This document shows, in pieces, positions 1 to 12,000 of a stretch of DNA of 64,000 nucleotides. The notes under the pieces are model-generated. The model ran no database searches. It was not told where the DNA came from and was given only the letters and a program-made list of their open reading frames with translations. The DNA lies in the NCBI GenBank assembly GCA_027886175.1, contig JAJNNQ010000078.1, positions 806,001 to 870,000 on the forward strand, in the 5' to 3' direction. How positions within the stretch are numbered: position 1 is the stretch's first letter; every line of letters starts with the position of its first letter. This stretch comes from Phylloscopus collybita (lineage: Eukaryota > Chordata > Aves > Passeriformes > Phylloscopidae). The translations under genes and the position numbers were made by a program.

Positions 1-157
1 GAAGCCCCTGGTGCATTGTGCACACTTTTTCCCCAGCAGTGTGAGTTTGCATTTCTAAAGCTCCTCTCCCAATTCCACTTTTTTTTTTGTTTTGTTTTTC
101 AAATGCTCCAAAGATGCTTTTTAGCCTGAAAACTGAGCCATTTCACAGAGGCTTCTT

Positions 158-1010
158 CTACCACTTCTTCTTGTCCTCCTGCCTGGAGCTGGAGTCACCC
201 ACATCCTGCATTAACCCAGTTCCTGGGGGTGAGGTAAATTCTTTTGATGATTTCTGCAAGGCTTGCCCCAATAAGGCCGGTGCTTCCCTGCATCCCTGCA
301 GCAGGACCGTCCATGTCCTTCCCATTTTCCCTTCTTCCTCTTGTTCCCACTCCAAGGCCAAACCCTGTTCACCATCCTGTGTGAGTGGGCATCCCCAGAA
401 AGCATCTTTTCCATCAAGGGCTGAATGGGAGCAGTGTGAGGAGGGAACCTGGTTCCAGATGGTGTCAGGATCTGAGACTGTGGGGTTCCTTGGTTCAATA
501 ATCTCGTTTATTGTTCTTAGGTCCTGCACCATTCCGTGGATTCCATCTGATTTCTTGTCTGGCAGCACAGGAGCATTACAGGGAGAGACCCCTGGCTCCA
601 AAAGCCCTGCCTTTCCCAGGGGCTCAATACCAGGCTGTGAGCCCTTCCTTCCCTCCCTTGGAATAGGGGATTGCTTTTAGACCCCACTTGTCCTGGTTGC
701 TTCAGAGGAATTTGGAGAGTCTGGGGATCTGATTTTCCCAATTTCCCTGGGGCTGCCCACACTTCTGGGTTCACTTCAGCCCAGGCCTTGTCCAACATTT
801 GTCACAAAGGCACAGGAGAACTAGCCTGTGTATCACCTTTGACAATATTAATTTGCATTCCCAATTTAGCCATCAAATCCCTTCCCAGTAAATGACAATC
901 ACAACTAGGAGCAAATGAAAATTCCTGCATTTCCAACCCATCCCCACATCTGCTAATAGTGGTTGAATGAAACACAGCTGCTCATCTTTCCCACTTCTCC
1001 CCTGAATAAT
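158..1010 (-). pseudogene. ERV protease/reverse transcriptase remnant (class I, gammaretrovirus-like)
   Basis: Read on the minus strand, 158-601 resembles the N-terminal part of a retroviral reverse transcriptase: VLPDKKSDG, MVQDLRTINEI, EPRNPTVSDP, then a damaged stretch where the fingers/palm would continue. Upstream in the element (about 850-950) a protease C-terminus is visible (LLGRDLMAKLG in one frame). Frames shift several times and the RT catalytic motif is not reached, so it is a decayed fragment. The order protease then RT from right to left agrees with the gag remnant at 1010-2450. The class call rests on the gammaretrovirus-like spacing of these motifs and is an inference. Confidence 0.75.
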
Positions 1011-2450
1011 CAAAGACATTTTTGGTAATTTCCCCTCTTAGGTCTGAGATTGAGAGTGGATGGAGAGGCCCCTGTGTCTGTGAGGAAAGGCCTCCTGTCG
1101 ATGCAGAGCCACCCTGAATGTTCTCCAGGGCTCCAGTGCGGTGGGTCCCTGGTGTGATGGGAGCTCTGCCACCCCTCCCAATCCATGTCCCTGCAGGGGT
1201 GGACTTGCTGCTGGTGAGGGTGCTGCTGTCTGTGCTTGCAGTGTCCTTGTGGCCTGCAGCTGGAAGCCTGATTCCTTGCCAGGGGCTGTTTGGGTCGGCT
1301 CTCCCCTGCCCAGGAGGGCAATGCCTCTGCCAGGTCCTTGTGGCCGAGCCGGTGCCCTGGGTGCTGGGGCCCCCTTGGGCTCTGGGCTTGATCCCTCAGG
1401 AGCTGTAGAAACTCTGTCATGGCCTTTGCCTTCCCCTTGGCCTTTTCCTCCTCCCTTCTTGCCTTCCCCTGCTGTGCCTTTGTGACCAAGTGCTGCAGGG
1501 GCTTCTCGTGCCCCTCCTGCAGCCCCCCTGAGTGCCTGTGGGTGCTCATCCTCTGACAGCTGCTGAGCTTTCTGCAAAACCATTCATTTCTGCAGGGACC
1601 CAGACCAAGTCAGATACAAGGATAATCTGGATCCTTGCAGGTGGAATCCCCATTTGCCAGCTGTTCCTTGCTGCTGGTCCTTGTGCTCCCCGTGCCCTCC
1701 CCAGCCCGTATCCCAGAGGCGGTGCCTGTCCTGCCGCAGTGTCCAAAGGCGGCTCCCCCGGCGGGCAGGGCCGGCAGCTCCACGGGGCCGGGCAGTGGCC
1801 GGGGCGTCCCGCAGCCTCCTGGGGGCCGGGGGCCACTGCCAGCCCTGCCCGGGGGGTGCTGGGCTCAGGCAGCGCCCGGCGCTGAGCCCCGGCTGCCCCA
1901 CAGCCCCGGCCCGGCCCCGCAGCTCCCCACAGGCCCCCAGCCCGTGCTCCCGGTGCCGCAGCTCTGCACCCGCTGCTGCCACTGCCAGCACAGAGAAACC
2001 CCCTGAAATCCTGACCTCCTTGTTTTCCTCTCCTGGAAACCGGGGATACAAGGGATCTGCATCACCTGGCAAATTTTGAGCATTGCCCTCTGCTGAAGAA
2101 CATCCCAGTCCTCAGTATTTTTCTCTTCCTCCTCTTTTCCATCATCCTTTTTCTTCCCACAGCGATTCCTGCTGCTGCTTCTCTCCTTAACCATATTCCT
2201 GCACCCTCCCCTTCATCCTTTCCCTTCCCAGCACACCAACACCATCCATCCCCTGTTGTCTAAATCCCTTCTTGACTTCCCTAATTGCCCCCTGGGTTTC
2301 CATGTCCTTAATCACCTCTGGGAGAATGTGCAAACTGCCTGGATAGTCTCCCAAGGGACCCTTATGAGATATTTTGGGATCATCATCCCTCTTGCCAGGA
2401 CCCCTTCCTGGCTTTCCCTTTTCCATCCTGCATGGGTGCCCTGTCATGTT
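1010..2450 (-). pseudogene. ERV gag remnant
   Basis: Minus-strand sequence next to the pol remnant is rich in Gly, Pro, Gln and Lys. It contains what looks like a decayed CCHC zinc knuckle (LARNQASSCRPQGHCKH; the first Cys and other ligands are altered) preceded by a charged segment (GEGKKGGGKGQGEGKGH) typical of the end of gag. A further gag-like frame lies at 2187-2447. No continuous gag ORF survives. A 92-bp piece (1238-1329) recurs at 49064-49155. Confidence 0.55.
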
Positions 2451-3163
2451 TACTCCCTGAAGATCCCAGTGCCCTCCCTTATGAGATTTTCAGTGCTCTC
2501 TCCCTGCTGACCCTTCCCAGCCCCCCCTGATCTGTCACTCATCTGTCTCCTGGACACTCTCGGGTCCCCAGTCAATCCTGGGTGCAGGATGAGAAGGGAA
2601 GGAGAAGCAGGGATGAAGAACAAAATGGTCAAAAGGATGCACGTGGGAGGAGAATGTGGGACTGTGCAGGAGAAGGAGGAACAGTAGGAGTAAGAGGAGT
2701 GTGAGGAAGAGTAGGGACACAGGAGGAGGAGGAGCAGGAAGAGGAGGCAGCACAAGGTTCCACCCCTCCCTGGATCTGCAGCCTCCCCCAGCCCCGGGAG
2801 CGTTGCCCTCCTACATGCAGCAGGTGACTGGGGAGGGGGATCCAGGATTTTCATGGGAGTGAATCTTGGTCTTTCTGATCTTTATTGGGCTAAATGTTAA
2901 TGGTTTGGGTTTTTGCAAGGGGCTGAATCTTTATGTTTTAGAAGAGGTTTTGGCTCACTGTTCATGTTTGGGGAGTTTCTGTTCTGTGTCTTGATGTTTG
3001 GAGGTCTTTTGGGCTGAATCTTGGTGTTTTGGAGGTTCTTATGGACACAAGGTGCCCAATGATTTCCTGAGAGGAACTTGGGCAAGGAGGAACCCCCAGC
3101 CTAATACGCTCTCCTCTTTTTTTCTTCCCAAACCAGGATTTTTCATTCCCTAGTAGTGTCTGG

Positions 3164-3904
3164 ATGGAGGAGGAGGAAAAGCCCCAGAGCTCCTGCAGGA
3201 CGAGGGGCTGCAAACCCAGCCCAGGGAGCTGCGAGGAGAGAAGAACCCCCCTGTGCCAGGAGGGCGGCCGGAGATCCAGCCAGAGGTCAGAGCTGAAGGA
3301 GAAGCCTGATGAAGGGGAGAAGCCCCACAAGTGCTTGGAATGTGGGAAGGGCTTTAGGTTCAGGTACGACCTGCTCCAGCACCAGAGGATCCACACTGGG
3401 GAACGGCCCTATGAGTGTGAGGAGTGTGGGATGAGCTTCACTCTGAAGCAAAGTCTTAGGCTACACCAGATGATCCACACAGGGGAAAAGCCCTATGAGT
3501 GTGGGGAATGTGGGAAGAGCTTCAGGGTAAGCTCAGAGCTGATCCAGCACCAGGTGATCCACACTGGGGACCGGCCCTACACCTGCTTGGAATGTGGGAA
3601 GGGCTTTGGATGGAGCTCCAGCCTGAGGAAACACCAGCGCATCCACACTGGCGAGAGGCCCTACAAGTGTCCCACGTGCTGGAGGAGTTTTAAGACCAGC
3701 TGCCATCTGCTCCTCCATCAGCGGATTCACACGGAGGAGAGGCCCTTCCGCTGCACCGACTGCGGGAAGGGCTTCAAGCGCAATTCACACCTCACTGTGC
3801 ACCGGCGCATCCACACCGGGGAGAGGCCCTACGAGTGTCCTGAGTGTGGGAAGAGCTTCTCCAGCAGCTCTCACTTGACCCAACACCAACGGAGCCACCA
3901 GTAA
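3164..3904 (+). CDS. C2H2 zinc-finger protein, 7 fingers (5' exons not identified)
   Basis: The last exon of a probable DNA-binding nuclear protein. The 246-codon frame opens with an acidic/basic leader (MEEEEKPQ), then a GEKPHKC entry into seven tandem C2H2 fingers joined by TGE[RK]P linkers, ending at TAA. Finger 5 departs from consensus (CPTCWRSF) but keeps its four ligands; the last finger ends HQRSHQ. No KRAB or SCAN segment is seen upstream, so the true start may be in an earlier exon; the ATG at 3164 is the first in frame. Just after the stop a further finger-like phrase continues in frame with its second Cys replaced (CPES). Targets unknown. Paralogue at 49887-51047. Confidence 0.8.
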   Translation: MEEEEKPQSSCRTRGCKPSPGSCEERRTPLCQEGGRRSSQRSELKEKPDEGEKPHKCLECGKGFRFRYDLLQHQRIHTGERPYECEECGMSFTLKQSLRLHQMIHTGEKPYECGECGKSFRVSSELIQHQVIHTGDRPYTCLECGKGFGWSSSLRKHQRIHTGERPYKCPTCWRSFKTSCHLLLHQRIHTEERPFRCTDCGKGFKRNSHLTVHRRIHTGERPYECPECGKSFSSSSHLTQHQRSHQ

Positions 3905-4225
3905 GGGAAGCCCTGGGAGTGCCCTGAGAGCGGGAAGAGCTTCGTGCGCTGCTCCAGCTCCATCCCCCGTGGGAGGATCGGCGTTGGATGATCCCCAGTG
4001 ACCCCCATTGGGCAGAGCCCTGGTGATTTGTGTTGGGAAGACACCTGGCTGGGGGAGCTACACATCTTCCTGTCTCCCTGTGGGCACCTGGATAACCGCA
4101 GGGGCAGGAACATCTATCAGGACAGAGACTGACACTGGGAATTCCTTAGGGTGAGCAGATTTGTTGACTTCCAACCCCAGAAAATCTTTAGTGTTCAGTC
4201 CTATCTTCTGGTGGCCTCAATGAGT

Positions 4226-4275
4226 ACTGGATGGTCTTGGAGGTCTTTTCCAGCGTCAGGGATTGCATGATTTTT
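4226..4275 (+). mobile_element. CR1 LINE 3'-tail remnant
   Basis: The phrase GGTCTTGGAGGTCTTTTCCA followed by a CAGGGATT-like tail resembles the 3' end of avian CR1 elements in sense orientation. The same remnant is at 51368-51420 in duplicon B, so it predates the duplication. Confidence 0.5.
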
Positions 4276-5258
4276 ATTTCCGAATCACAAGGTCGTCTTC
4301 TGCAGCCAAATGGTGATGAACTGGAGCCAAGATCAAGGTTTTGGAGACAGTGGGGTGGAAGCCCCTCCAGAAAATGTTTTTCCGTCCCACATGAGCACAG
4401 GAGTCCTCAGCTGGCACAGACACAAAAATCTGTTTCTTTTGGCCTTGATTTGCTTTTCATTTTTCTTCTTCCCTTTAAAAAAATCTCACACTGCGATAAA
4501 AATAAGGACATTGAACTAAGACATGGGTGAGGACATGGGGGGACATAGACGTGGTGAGTGATGTGGGGACACATGACATGGAGGGGGACGTGACCATTCC
4601 TGGGAACACGGCGGGGCATGGGCTCGGATTGAGATGTAGGGAACAATGACAGAGATGGAAACCTGGTGGGGCGACAGCCATGGGTGAGGCCATGGTGGGA
4701 CATGGCCAATGCCATGTGGGGACAGGGCCATGGCCAGTGCCATGGGGGGAACTTGCAAGGACTGTGGGGGATGCTGGGTGTGAGGGAGCTGAGGGTTCCT
4801 GGGAGGGACTTGGGGCTTGCTGAGGGCTTTGGGGACGCCAGGCTGAGTGGCTGTGGCAGTGCTGGGAGACCCTGGAGGAGGTTCTGGGGCCGCTTCTCAA
4901 GGAGCCCCTGACCTGGAGCCCCAGCCAGGCATTGGGCTCCTGGAAGGGAATGAATGTCCTTGTCCCCAGGAGGGAAATCCCAGCAGCCCCAGGGTGTTGG
5001 GGGCAACTGAGAGGCCACAAGAGGGAGGGGAAAGCCAGACAGAGCTGTCCCTCTCCAGAAGTGCCCTCCAAAAATCCCAAACTGACGGATTCTTTGCAGG
5101 AAAAAGCTGCTAGCAGGTGCCTGAATTAAGGGAAAGGTGAAAGAGAGACCCCCAGACTGAGCAGGAGGGACCTGGAACCCCTAAATGCAAGCATGGGTGT
5201 CTTGGGTTATGGAACCAAAAATGTGTACTATTTCATCTGTTGAAAGCAGCTGGGGAGA

Positions 5259-6056
5259 TGTTTATCTGTTGTTAGGGTGTATTTTTATTGTGTTTCCAAT
5301 TGCAGCTCTGTTTTTGAGCTCAGTTTTAATGGTCAGTTTTATACATACCCTCCCTCCCATATTTTGCGTTGTTATTGTATATTTTATCCCTAATGGATTG
5401 TTCCTTTCCCCTGTATTGTTGGTTTTGCCCTGGTTGTCTTCCCTAGATCTGCCCTTCCCTCCTCCTACAGAATTGTCAATCCTTCCCTAACCCTGCCCCT
5501 TCTTCCAGACCCTTCCCTGTCAATCCCCCAATCTTCAACGCCCCAGTGGTTGGTTTAAACTGTTCCCTCCCCTTGTGTTCTTTCATTGCTCTGTGCATTG
5601 TACTCCCCGCCTTATGTTCCTCCCCCATGTCACCCTTATTGGTTGGAAATTGTATCCTCTCCCAAGACCTCCCCCACTTATAAGCCCCTGCAAGCCCAGG
5701 TTCTGTGCCTTTTTCTGTCCCTGACCCCCTGGGCGATAAACACCTTTGGAAATCACCCAGAAGGCCTCTCCCTGTCCCTTGTCCCTGTCCTGGACGTGTG
5801 CCACCTGTGCTATAGAGCAGCTGTGCCCTGCAGCTGCACCCTGGATTGCCTGGCTTTCTGGGGGCAGCCCACTCCTGGCGCCAGTGCCGGGAGCTGGCTG
5901 GGCTGAAGAACACCGGCATCGCGTCCTGTCCCCATATCTTTGCCTGAGGGCCCCTGAATTTTCTAAGTTATAATAATTCGGAGACAGGGAGTTTACATTC
6001 TCCATTGCAAGGGAGGCTCCAGCTTTCCCTGGCACAGACCTGTCTTTCAAACTAAC
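5259..6056 (+). mobile_element. LTR-like sequence (ERVL-type ending)
   Basis: Begins TGTTTATCTG at the edge of duplicon A and ends near CTGTCTTTCAAAC, matching the LTR-end phrase of the ERVL LTRs in this window (TTCCCTGGCAGA...CTGTCTTTCC). It holds promoter-like parts in order: an ATTGG box near 5640, CTTATAAG near 5678 and a polyadenylation-like GATAAAC near 5735. No internal retroviral sequence follows, so it is probably a solo or truncated LTR. The right boundary is approximate. Confidence 0.5.
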
Positions 6057-6700
6057 GCTATTCTCTGAATTAGTTACAACGTAAAAGTCAGTTATTATAT
6101 AAAAGTTTGCTATAACAGTTATACTATAAAAGCATTTCAGCATTGTGCAGTCTCTATTTTATTAGTTTTCTAAGGCCTATGACGTAAAATCAATTTATTA
6201 TGCTGCCATTTCTGTCAGCTATGCAGTGCACACACAAACTGATAGATTGTGTTATACCAACAAGCAGCTGGAAGGAATTATAAATTGCACTGTATCAAAA
6301 TAGTTGTGGTAAATGACAATGTGCAGAAGCCGATACATGAATCTGTAAGCCAATATGGTATTGTCATTGATATTGTCATTTATAACCCCCTCTGCTTCAG
6401 GCACTGAGGGGATCATTCACCCCCTGCCCCCACATCCCTGTGTGTCCTCAAGTGTCCCTGAGTGTCCCTGTATGCTCCCTGAGTATCCCCAAGTGCCCCT
6501 GAGTGTCCCCAGTGAGGTCACCCCAGGAATTCCCATCAGGATTTGAGACAGTTTCAATGAAAATCTCCAGAAAATTCCCCGATTTTGTCTCAAACACTGC
6601 AGAGGGAGAGGGGAGGGGACAAGTGACACCAGCGATGTTCCCAATGATGCCATCACCCCAATGACATCCCCAAGCTGCTAAGAATGGGGCCAGCAGAACA
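6057..6700. other. No gene; low-level repeat similarity to 48.3-48.6 kb
   Basis: No supported ORF. The stretch TTTTCTAAGGCCTA through AAATTGCACTGT is recognisably similar to 48335-48520, so this is an old dispersed repeat, possibly LTR. Nothing else seen. Confidence 0.35.
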
Positions 6701-7630
6701 GCTCCTTTGAAAAGGCCTTTATTGAAAAACAGCGCTGGGTGGGGGCCCGAGGGGTCGCGCACACGGCCACTGCTCCCGCTGGACGGCGCCGAGGAGGACA
6801 CGGCAGAGCTGGGGCTCCCGTCCCCACCAGAGTCCCTGGGAAGTCACTTGTAGGGTTGTGGTCCAGGGGTGTCACACTGGCCCGGTACTGTCCGGTCAGG
6901 GCAAGGAGTCGGAGGTCTTTAGTTGGTAGCCTGATGTTCACCACTGTTTTCCTCAGCTGAAGAAGTCACTTTCAGTCTTTGGTGTTGTAATGGCTCGTTG
7001 CCTTTGGGGTCTTTACCCTGAAATATTGTCCCATCGTTCCCTGGTGTCTCCTCATTTGCATGTGCGCCATCTTGGGGAGCAGTGGCAGTGGTTCCCGACG
7101 GGAAATGGATACCGGTGTACAATGGAAGGGGATCAATGGAGTGAAATCATCAATAACAGGTAAGTAATTAACGTCCTTTAACATGAGCAGGTGTTGCGGT
7201 GTGCCTTTAAGGTTTTCAAGGTGGGCTCCCTTTTGGAGATTCTTCCCCTTCCCCGGGGTTGGTTTTTCCCAGCCAACCCTGAGGAATGATTATAATGCAC
7301 CGGGTTTACCAAGCAACCTGAGATTCTGCAGGGGCTGCCCATCAAAGGAATTGGCCCCGGCAGAAAGGGCCCAGCCCTCCTCACAGGTGATTTGACCTTT
7401 AGGCTGCCCTTTAGCCCTCGGGTCACGCCCTGTCCCTCTCTGGTAGGTAGGCTGTGTGCCCTCCCCCATCCCTGTTTCCCAGGTAAAAACCCAGGACAAG
7501 CACATGGTCTGGGTTCTGCTCAGGGAAGTCACACGGTTCAGAACTGCTGCTGTAACTGGAATAAAATCTCTGGACAAGACTCCTGAAGCAGATCCGTTTC
7601 CTTTCTCCACTGAAAGTCCAACCTCTCTGA
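6700..7630 (-). mobile_element. Probable minus-strand LTR / ERV remnant
   Basis: On the minus strand a GC-rich stretch leads to AATAAA (6718-6723), as in the R region of an LTR, and the flanking 7.1-7.6 kb carries only short broken frames. No retroviral motif is clear enough to name the class. It could instead be a decayed host repeat. Confidence 0.35.
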
Positions 7631-7649
7631 AGGAGTCACGCTGGATTTC

Positions 7650-8700
7650 ATCTTGCTACATTTATCTCGCTGCTGCTCCTGGGTCCCAGGCTGCCTGAAA
7701 CAAGCCCAGACCTGTCCGAGGGGTCTGTGCCTGTGTTAGCAGTGCAGGGAGAGGATCCTTTTGGGACAAACCACGAGGCTGCTCTCCCAGCACAGCAACC
7801 ACACAGACTCCACAATACAGCAGTGATTAATTCGCTGTTCCACTGCCCTGTGCTGGAGCCTGCGGAGCAGCCCGGCTCCCTCCCGCTGTGCCCAGAGGGC
7901 TGCACACACTGCTCACCTTGGCCAGGAGTTGCAGGGCAGCCGGCACAAGAGCAGGAATGCTCAGCCAGGCCTGCAGCCCTGGGCTGTCCTTGGCCTTTCT
8001 CTCCTGCTGTGCAGACTGCACAGGGCCAATGCCCCCAGGCTGTGCTGTGCCCAGCAGGGCTGCGCTTCCCCTGGGCAGCGGCAGCTGCCAGCTGGGCTCT
8101 GAGAGCCCAGGATTCGCCCGGGGCCACCAAGAGGCACCCAGGGCCGGGCAGCTGCCTCTTGCAGCTCCAAGGGCCTCACTGCAGCCTCCTCTGCCCCGGC
8201 TCAGGCTGCTCCGGGCTCTGCCAGGGCTCTGCTGGGGCTGCAGCCTGGCCAAGGCGGGGCCTGCTCTCCCCTGGCCCTCGCTGACAGCTCTGCACCAGCT
8301 CTGCAGCTTTCCCTGCAGCCTCCCTGAGCTCTCTGCTCCCTCACTTGGGCAAAACTCTCCTCCAGCCACAGACATTGCACTTAGGGATACAAATCCAAGG
8401 GGGAGGAACCCCAGTGCTCTCCAGTCATAGCTCAAGGCCTGCGTGTGCACAGGATATTTGGGCTGCCCCACCCCTCCTTTGGTTCTGCCTGCAAATGCCA
8501 CTGCCCTTTCTGCCTCAAACACAAGTGCCACAGCTGGGAAAACCCAGCCAGTGGGTCATATTCCAAAGGCACTGTGGTCTGGAGAGGATGGATGAAGAGG
8601 AGCCTTCCCGACTTTCAAACCCTACCAAAGAAGCCATCAATGTCACTTTCCCCTTCTGAGAAAAAAAATGGACAGTTCAGAAGGAAATGTTGAGCTTTCT
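7650..8700. other. GC-rich spacer, no gene recognised
   Basis: Several overlapping open frames exist on both strands, but none shows splice-consistent structure, a domain or a start context. It lies downstream of the kinase gene's polyadenylation signal. I see nothing functional. Confidence 0.4.
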
Positions 8701-8751
8701 CACAGGCTCAGAAGGAGGGGAATCTTGGAAATGAGTTGAGATTTCACAAAC

Positions 8752-8757
8752 TTTATT
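8752..8757 (-). terminator. Polyadenylation signal AATAAA of the kinase gene
   Basis: AAATAAAG on the minus strand, about 300 nt past the TGA at 9058-9060 and directly after the tandem-repeat 3' UTR. Confidence 0.6.
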
Positions 8758-9057
8758 TACAATCCTATGCAACAATCCTACTCTACCAACTTAGCTACAA
8801 TCCTCCTCTATCAACCTAGCTACAATTCTACTCTACAATCATAACTACAGTCCTACTCTACAATTCTATCTACAATTCTACTCTACCAACCTAGCTATAA
8901 TCCTACTCTATAATCCTACTCTACCATCCTACCTACAAACCTACTCTACGAACCTATCTACAATCCTACTCTACCACCCTAGCTACAATTCTACTCTACA
9001 ATCCCAGCTACAGTCCTGCTCTACAATCCTATCCACAATCCTACTCTACAATCCTTC
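8758..9057 (-). repeat. Tandem repeat forming the kinase gene's 3' UTR
   Basis: About 300 bp of degenerate short units; on the plus strand the core is CTACAATCCTACTCTAC with variants (CCAACCTAG, ACAATTCTA). The array starts at the stop codon and ends at the AATAAA, so it would form nearly the whole 3' UTR. The function, if any, is unknown. Confidence 0.8.
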
Positions 9058-12000
9058 TCAGAGCTGTTCTCTGAGATGCCAGTTCAACAGTAATTCTTCT
9101 ATTCCAGTCTCCTCCTTCCACTTGTTCACGGAAAGGATCAGTGGAACCAGGCTGGATGCAGGCTTGGCAGATGTAACAAATGGATGCTGCACAAAGGAAA
9201 AGAAAAAAACAACCACAAAGCACCATTACTTTCCAAGCGAAGAGCCTCAAAGGCAGGGTAATATTTTTGAAATGAAATGGAGATTGAGTCAGATTAGGTC
9301 TAAGGAGCAACACTGGGGCAACAGGGGCACAGCTTGCTGCAAGAGCTGCTAAGTGCCCCAGCCCTGGAAATATTTCAGGTCTGAGCATCCTGATCTCTTT
9401 CAGGATGTCCCTGCTCATGGCAGGGCACTTGGAGCAGATGAGCTTTACAGGTCCCTGCCAGCCCAGCCCAGTCCAGGATTGCTGAGTGTTTTCCTTTGAA
9501 CAGCACAGAGAGCAGAGGTGAGGAGGAGGGGGGCTCATCTGATGCCTTGCACTCCAGTGGAGGAGGAGCTCATCCCTGGGACACTGTTCCACCTGCAGCC
9601 CCCGGGCATTTTACCTGCAGGAGCTCCTGGGCAGACCAGCGCCGCGCCTCGTCTGTCTGCAGGCAGCAGCTCAGGAAGTCACGCAGCAAAGGGGAGAGGA
9701 GCCTGGGCTGCCGCAGCTCTGGGATGCCTTTGGTGGCTATCAGGAGCTGAGCCTGGAGAAAAAGGAAACACCAGTCTCTCCCCTGCTTCTTTCACTGTGT
9801 CTCTAACTGCTCTCCCAGATCCCATTGTTCAATCTCCACTCTGCAGCGGCAGTTTGTTTCTGCCGTGGCACAGAGGCACAGATGACTTTCCTGTACCAAC
9901 AAAAAACCCAAACCCCAGTGCAGCCACAGCTTTCCCAACATCCAGCAGGTCTGGCCTTGGCAGTTGATTTCATTGACTGACCTCATGAGTGGAAACTACA
10001 TCAGCAAAAGCACCTTTGCTTCTCTGAGGATTCCCTTGACCAGCTTGACCGGCTATTTGGAAGAGGGACTTTGCTCTACTAACTCACTCTACTGTTTCCA
10101 AGGAGTATTACATGAAAAGCATCTCTGCAGTGCTTGCTGGTCCCTTAAGCCCAGCTGGCATCAAACAAAAGTCATCAAGCTTTTTGCTTGGTTCTTGAAA
10201 ACAATGGTAATTGAAAGGAAAGAAAGGAAATCCCTCAGTTATTCCTCAGGTAAGGAAACAAACATTTGGAATCTCATCTTCAACACAGACACATGAAGAT
10301 GCCTGCAGAAATGTATTGGGATGAAAATGCCTGTTTGGGCACACAGGAAACACCTGCAGCTCTGTCTCTCAGCAGACTGCAAATTTCAGCCTCCCTTATG
10401 CATCAAAAGGAAAATTTTGGTGGTGAAATCAGAAGAGGGAGAAATTCCATCCCTGTGATAGCCCTCTGCTCATTTGGATACTCAAGTCAATGCATTAATG
10501 GGATGCCCATCCTAGAAAGTGCCAGGAAACAAAGGGGAGGGTTTGGCAGGCTCTGCACATCACCAGGCTTCAGCTTGGTGACATGGAGAAAGTGCCTTGG
10601 CTTAGGAAGGAAATATGGTCCCTGAGTGTTCCAGCAGCACTGCACAAGAAGCACAAGAGCCTCTGTGGCCTTCACACCCTCATGTACATGTTCCAGGCAA
10701 GTTTCCCTGTGAGAAGAATGGGGGTGCACTTCTTCTCTCCAAACCACTGCTTTAGAAACTCTGTTGGGTTTGGGTTTGTTTCCTTCAATTCAGGAAAGAT
10801 GACACCAGTTCTAAGATGCTTGTTTCCTGTTGGCAGGGCCATCTCCACAGCCAAAAGAGCTGGAATGACTTCTAAGCCAAAGCAAAATGTTGCCTGAGCA
10901 TGGAGATTGTTTGCGTGGGGTGAGGCTGGAGTTCCCCCAGTGGTGCACCCAAACCTACAGCAGATGCTGATGAGCTGGAGGGACATTTTCCAAACGGGAC
11001 CGTGGTGGCAGCAGTTCCAGCAGATGGCAATGGGATTTTGTCCAAGGGCACCCAGAAGGTGGGAGAGGTGAGAAAGACAGCGGGACCAGAGAGCATTGAC
11101 ACCTTACCGAGACAGGACTTTCACTCTGGTAGGGAACTTCCTGCTCCACCATCTCAATGCCCACAATGCCAAATGACCAAATGTCCACTTTGGCGCCATA
11201 GGGTTGACCTCTGACCACCTCAGGCGCCATCCACCAAGCAGTCCCAATCACTGAGCTGCGTCTGCTCTGCTCAGGGGTGAGTTGAGCAGAGAGGCCAAAA
11301 TCAGCTGGGGAGAAAGCAAAAGACTGGTTTGAGTTGCAGACTGTGCAATTAGGAAAGCAAGCAAAGGAATTGCCCAGTGTAAGTTTGGGAAGGTGCTGTT
11401 GAATCTCCTGGACAACTGTCCCTGCTCTGTTTCCTCAGGACTTTAGCCAAGGCAATATGGCTTTGGCTACTTCAAAAATCCCCCCATTTTTGACACTGCC
11501 TCCAGCAGTGGCTTTTGTTCCCCTGAAGCTTTAGACTTGTAGCTCCCTCCCTTGGGAAGGGACACACACAGAGCACAGCCACTCTGGACTGCTTGTTCCT
11601 TGCCATACCTCTGTGCACGTGGGAACTGTGTGGTCAGCTCACAGCAGGGCTCCCTGCACTGCCACCAGCACCATTTTTGGGGGGCTGGCAGTCACTCCAA
11701 AGCAGCCCCACACCCCCCATGTCCCTGGAACGCTGCACCTGACCAAGAATATACTGACCCAGCTTGACAGAGCCATCGGTTCTGAGGAGGATGTTGAGGC
11801 TCTTCACATCCCGGTGCAGCACATGGTTGGAGTGGAGAAAAGCCAGTCCTTGCAGGCACTGAGACAGAAAAGAGAAACAGGAGGGCAAAAATCCCTGCTG
11901 TGATTTCATCACACCAGAAAGGAAACAGCTCTCAAAGATTCCCTCTCCAGGGGAATGGGCAGTAATGGCAGGACACAGTGCCATGGAGAGCAGGAGCTTG

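Larger units (their letters stand above)
2860..5258 (+). repeat. Zinc-finger duplicon, copy A
   Basis: About 2.4 kb matches 49.72-52.41 kb in the same orientation: the T/G-rich leader (GTTTTGGAGG-type phrases), the start of the zinc-finger exon, the 3' flank, a CR1 tail and a G-rich tract with CATGG repeats. The two copies differ by many substitutions and by finger number (7 versus 12). Similarity ends at about 5258, exactly where LTR-like sequence begins in both copies. Confidence 0.8.

Noticed and set aside
8758..9057. CRISPR-like repeat array
   Set aside because: Units are short, degenerate and without spacers, in an animal genome; simple tandem repeat.
9041..9592. 183-codon minus ORF with hydrophobic run near the kinase 3' end
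   Set aside because: The true last kinase exon (9186-9058, [10 protein letters not shown]...) lies in another frame of the same DNA and is family-consistent.
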